In this document: positions 5,418 to 7,452 of the stretch, one piece after another
Layout: each line of letters begins with the position of its first letter
Numbering within the stretch: position 1 is the first letter of the stretch
From: an uncultured Clostridia bacterium
Lineage (GTDB): Bacteria; Bacillota; Clostridia; Oscillospirales; Ruminococcaceae
Length of the DNA stretch: 7,452 bases
Direction of reading: 5' to 3'
NCBI GenBank assembly: GCA_947165805.1
Contig: CAMVBT010000122.1
Coordinates: 1 to 7,452 of the forward strand
Position numbers and translations under genes: made by a program
The notes under the pieces: generated by a model
Database searches by the model: none
The model's input: only the letters and a program-made list of their open reading frames with translations
What the model was told of the DNA's origin: nothing

Positions 5418-6371
5418 ATGATAAAAGGCTATACTTGGGGATTTTATTCGGGCACGGGGAAATTCGCCACACCGGAGGCGGAGCGGTCTATGGAATACCT
5501 CGCTTCGCTTGGACTCAACTGGATATGTATCCCTGTCAACTGCTTCCAGGAAGCGTTCTACTCTCTCAATATCTTTTCACTGTTCGGAAGGACACAGACG
5601 GACGAGGAAGTGCGCTTTGCCGTGCGCAAGGCGAAATCCCTCGGTCTGAAAGTCTGCCTCAAGCCCATGGTGGACTGCCTTGACCGTTCATGGAGAGCAA
5701 GGATAAACTTCCCGACGGAGAACGGCGAATACTGGAAAGCATGGTTCGCCTCATACACGCGGTTCATGCTCCATTACGCGCGCCTTGCCGAGGAGGAAAA
5801 GTGCGAAATGCTCTGCACCGGCTGCGAAATGGCGGGAATGGACTCGCAGACTGCGTACTGCCGGAAGCTGATCGAAAACGTGCGAGCTGTCTATACCGGA
5901 ACGGTCATGCACAACATAAACCACGGCGACGAGCTGCGGTTCGCGTGGCTCGGCGATGTCGATATCATCGGGATATCGGCATACTACCCCGTTTCGGAGC
6001 CGGACGACAACTCGCACGGTACAATGCTCCGGAAATGGGCGGAGCACCGTGAAAAAGCAAGAAAATGCAGCGAGCATTACGGAAAGCCCGTCATGTTCGC
6101 GGAGATAGGCGTACGCAACGAACACGGCTGCACCATGTATCCGTGGGATTTCAGAAACCGTCCCGACGTCCCCGCCGACGAGCAGGAGCAGGCGGACTTC
6201 TACCGCAGCGCCATGGAAACGATGTGGGACGAGCCTTATTTCCGGGGCTTCTTCTGGTGGGACTGGAAGGCCGTGCTGCCGCCGCCCGAGAAAGCGCATG
6301 AGAACAGGGACTTCACGATATACGGCAAGGCCGCCGAGGCCGTGCTGAAAGAATGGTACACCAAAAAGTAA
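5418..6371 (+). CDS. Cytoplasmic TIM-barrel glycoside hydrolase, GH113-like (probable beta-mannanase/mannosidase)
   Basis: The product has 317 residues, close to the usual GH113 length of about 320. It begins KGYTWGFYSG, a first strand typical of the family. Then come LGLNWICIPV (31-40), GLKVCLKPMVD (76-86), EMLCTGCEMAG (130-140), DVDIIGISAYYPV (180-192), KPVMFAEIG (223-231) and FRGFFWWDW (275-283), the successive strands of a (beta/alpha)8 barrel. E137 after strand 4 and E229 on strand 7 are the likely acid/base and nucleophile of a retaining clan-A enzyme. W281 and W283 would line the sugar site. There is no signal peptide or membrane segment, so it should act in the cytoplasm on imported oligosaccharides. 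The substrate is presumed beta-1,4-mannan fragments from family knowledge and is not shown here. GTGAGG (5405-5410) lies seven bases before the ATG. It appears to be transcribed alone, divergently from the sigma operon. Confidence 0.78.
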   Translation: MIKGYTWGFYSGTGKFATPEAERSMEYLASLGLNWICIPVNCFQEAFYSLNIFSLFGRTQTDEEVRFAVRKAKSLGLKVCLKPMVDCLDRSWRARINFPTENGEYWKAWFASYTRFMLHYARLAEEEKCEMLCTGCEMAGMDSQTAYCRKLIENVRAVYTGTVMHNINHGDELRFAWLGDVDIIGISAYYPVSEPDDNSHGTMLRKWAEHREKARKCSEHYGKPVMFAEIGVRNEHGCTMYPWDFRNRPDVPADEQEQADFYRSAMETMWDEPYFRGFFWWDWKAVLPPPEKAHENRDFTIYGKAAEAVLKEWYTKK

Positions 6372-6404
6372 AAGCGGAGCAAACACTGTTTCCGGTTACG
6401 CTTT
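6371..6404 (+). terminator. Weak imperfect hairpin after the GH113-like gene
   Basis: AAAGCG (6371-6376) can pair with CGCTTT (6399-6404), and AAAC (6381-6384) with GTTT (6388-6391) inside it, leaving bulges. There is no good T tract, so this is a poor terminator. Nothing better is visible in the 171 bases before the next gene, which otherwise hold only that gene's promoter region. Confidence 0.25.
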
Positions 6405-6448
6405 CAGACAGATTTCACCCGTCTTTCACAATTTTATCACATTAACGA

Positions 6449-6477
6449 ATGATTTTTTGGATAATTTATGATATAAT
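6449..6477 (+). promoter_or_regulatory. Extended -10 promoter of the secreted-protein gene
   Basis: TATAAT (6472-6477) is preceded by TGA (6469-6471), giving the TGN-TATAAT extended -10 form. The -35 region is weak (ATGATT at 6449-6454, 17-base spacing), as is common when an extended -10 is present. The expected start is near 6484, about 59 bases before the ATG. Confidence 0.6.
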
Positions 6478-6483
6478 GAAAGC

Positions 6484-6505
6484 GATAACTCATTATCATG
6501 TTATC
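6484..6505. repeat. Small dyad at the predicted transcription start of the secreted-protein gene
   Basis: GATAAC (6484-6489) and GTTATC (6500-6505) form a 6-bp inverted repeat separated by ten bases, starting at the predicted +1. It could be an operator or a 5' hairpin that protects the mRNA. In AT-rich DNA a chance origin is possible. Confidence 0.3.
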
Positions 6506-6542
6506 CTGTTGAATGAAAACAGAAACGGAAAGGAAGAAGGAA

Positions 6543-7452
6543 ATGAAAAAAACAGGATCAAAGATCACAGGCACCCTGATCGCGCTGTGCGCAGCAGCCC
6601 TCGGAATGAGCGCCGCGGTATCGGCAGTGTCGTATAACATCACGGGCATACCCGACGGGGTGACCGCGTCTTCCGAAGGTCAGACGATCGCTGTTACAGG
6701 CGGTTCGGCACAGGCCGAAGAAAGCGCAACGGTGATGTTCTCGGCGGCTGACGGCTACCAGATAGACAGTTTTTCCGCCACCTACACCGTACCCGGAAAA
6801 ACCAAAACAACGTCCCTCACACCGACAGATTTTCTTATAGCGGCAGGCAAAAACGGAACGGCTGCGGCCGCGTTCGCTTACACCGATGCCGATATAGACA
6901 TCTCGACCGCGTCGCTTGCCATAAACACACAGAACGGCTTGCTGTATCCCTTGTTTGTCGATACAAGCTCGTGCGATCTTACGTTCAGTTCAAATACCCC
7001 GATAACAGGGATATCGGTCACGACCAGCGAAGCCGCAACGGGACTTTCGTGCACCGCAGGCACGGTAACAGCCACAGCCGGAGGCCTCACATGGACAGGA
7101 AGTGAGACCAACGTGCACCTCGATTTCAGCATGAGCGGCACGATCTCCGGCATAAACGTCACCACAGGGACCGCGGATCTTGTGATGCCTCTCGCTGTCA
7201 ACGAGCAGGGCGGAGTATTCTCATTCGTTATGCCCGGCAGTAATGTTACAGTAAAAGCAAAGGTCTCCGCTGTAAACACTCCCGCACCGAATCCGAACCC
7301 TACCCCGAATCCGAACCCGACCATGACAGATCCGATCTATGTTCCTCCTACCACAACGCCCGATGACACTCCAAAAACACCCGAGGCTTCACCGGACAAC
7401 GATAAGGCATCCGGCTCGTTCGCAGATATAACCGACAGCAACGACAACTTCT
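6543..7452 (+). CDS. Secreted cell-surface protein with NPNPT linker and possible SLH domain, 3' end cut by window edge
   Basis: 303 codons are visible without a stop. Residues 1-28 are a signal peptide: MKKTGSK, a hydrophobic core (LIALCAAALG) and a VSA cleavage site. The Cys in the core is preceded by Leu, so a lipobox is unlikely. Residues 29 to about 245 are rich in Thr, Ala, Ser and Gly with alternating beta-like patterns. FSFVMPGSNVTVKAKV (about 226-241) resembles the TFTMPxxDVTVTA repeats of many Firmicute surface proteins. PNPNPTPNPNPT (249-260) and a Pro/Thr/Asp stretch form a flexible linker. SGSFADITDSNDNF then begins like an SLH wall-binding repeat (F-x-D-I/V), although too little is present to be certain. 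The ribosome site is the purine-rich AGGAAGAAGG just upstream of the ATG. It is oriented like the GH113-like gene but has its own promoter. Its function is unknown; a wall-attached adhesion or scaffold role is a guess. Confidence 0.82.
   Translation, partial: MKKTGSKITGTLIALCAAALGMSAAVSAVSYNITGIPDGVTASSEGQTIAVTGGSAQAEESATVMFSAADGYQIDSFSATYTVPGKTKTTSLTPTDFLIAAGKNGTAAAAFAYTDADIDISTASLAINTQNGLLYPLFVDTSSCDLTFSSNTPITGISVTTSEAATGLSCTAGTVTATAGGLTWTGSETNVHLDFSMSGTISGINVTTGTADLVMPLAVNEQGGVFSFVMPGSNVTVKAKVSAVNTPAPNPNPTPNPNPTMTDPIYVPPTTTPDDTPKTPEASPDNDKASGSFADITDSNDNF
7287..7322 (+). repeat. Two tandem 18-bp units coding PNPNPT
   Basis: Two copies of an 18-base unit (CCGAATCCGAACCCTACC with one changed base) encode PNPNPT twice. 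This is a flexible extended linker between the beta-rich body and the C-terminal region, and a site prone to copy-number change. Confidence 0.8.

Noticed and set aside
5751..6386. A 211-codon open frame on the minus strand opposite the GH113-like gene
   Set aside because: The plus-strand frame has clear family motifs, catalytic Glu residues, a promoter and a ribosome site. The minus frame is an antisense shadow.
6395..6423. GTTAC followed by CGTCTTTCA on the plus strand, resembling the ECF promoter of the sigma operons
   Set aside because: The spacer is 20 bases instead of 17, the AAAAG flank is missing, and it lies about 120 bases before the next start codon, where a better extended -10 promoter exists. 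Probably chance.
6558..6600. Lipoprotein signal in the secreted protein (Cys16 in LIALC)
   Set aside because: The residue before Cys is Leu, not Gly, Ala or Ser, and the hydrophobic core continues past it to a normal VSA cleavage site.
1..7452. CRISPR array, insertion sequence, tRNA or rRNA gene
   Set aside because: No regularly spaced repeats, no transposase frame with terminal inverted repeats, and no cloverleaf or rRNA-like sequence were seen. The long direct repeat is a gene duplication, not a mobile element.

Overview
The window looks like chromosomal DNA of a moderately GC-rich Clostridia-type Firmicute, most likely Ruminococcus or another Oscillospiraceae. The evidence is strong AGGAGG-type ribosome binding sites, consensus sigma-A promoters, ATA-rich but GC-ending codon use, a GH113-type glycosidase, and a secreted protein with a Pro-Asn linker and a possible SLH domain. 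The genus is an inference.

Left and centre (1-5228, all minus strand): two paralogous copies of one regulatory module stand in tandem. Each module is an ECF-type sigma factor (186 aa; the two are about two-thirds identical by eye), followed with a 4-bp ATGA overlap by a single-pass membrane protein with a short cytoplasmic N-terminus. In the right-hand module the membrane protein is complete at 1194 aa. It has a large extracytoplasmic region containing an internal duplication of about 92 residues. In the left-hand module only the first 87 residues of the membrane protein fall inside the window. Upstream of both sigma genes I find the same two-box element, GTTAC-N17-CGTC embedded in AAAAGYGTTAC...CGTCTTTAT, in otherwise diverged DNA. 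It is the expected form of an ECF autoregulatory promoter. Each is preceded by a housekeeping-type promoter (TTGATT/TTGCAT-17-TATAAT). The right-hand module ends in a strong hairpin terminator that overlaps the sensor stop codon.

Centre right (5356-6371, plus strand): divergent from the second sigma operon, a single gene under a perfect TTGACA-17-TATAAT promoter encodes a 317-aa cytoplasmic TIM-barrel glycosidase resembling GH113 beta-mannanases.

Right end (6543 to the window edge, plus strand): the first 303 residues of a secreted, Thr/Ala-rich surface protein with a signal peptide, a beta-rich body, an NPNPT linker and a sequence that looks like the start of an SLH domain. It has its own extended -10 promoter.

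Working model (inference): each membrane protein holds its partner sigma factor at the membrane and releases it when the large outer domain senses an envelope or nutrient signal. The sigma factor then drives its own operon from the GTTAC/CGTC promoter. Because both operons carry nearly the same element, the two modules may cross-talk. No experimentally characterised member of the sensor family is known to me.
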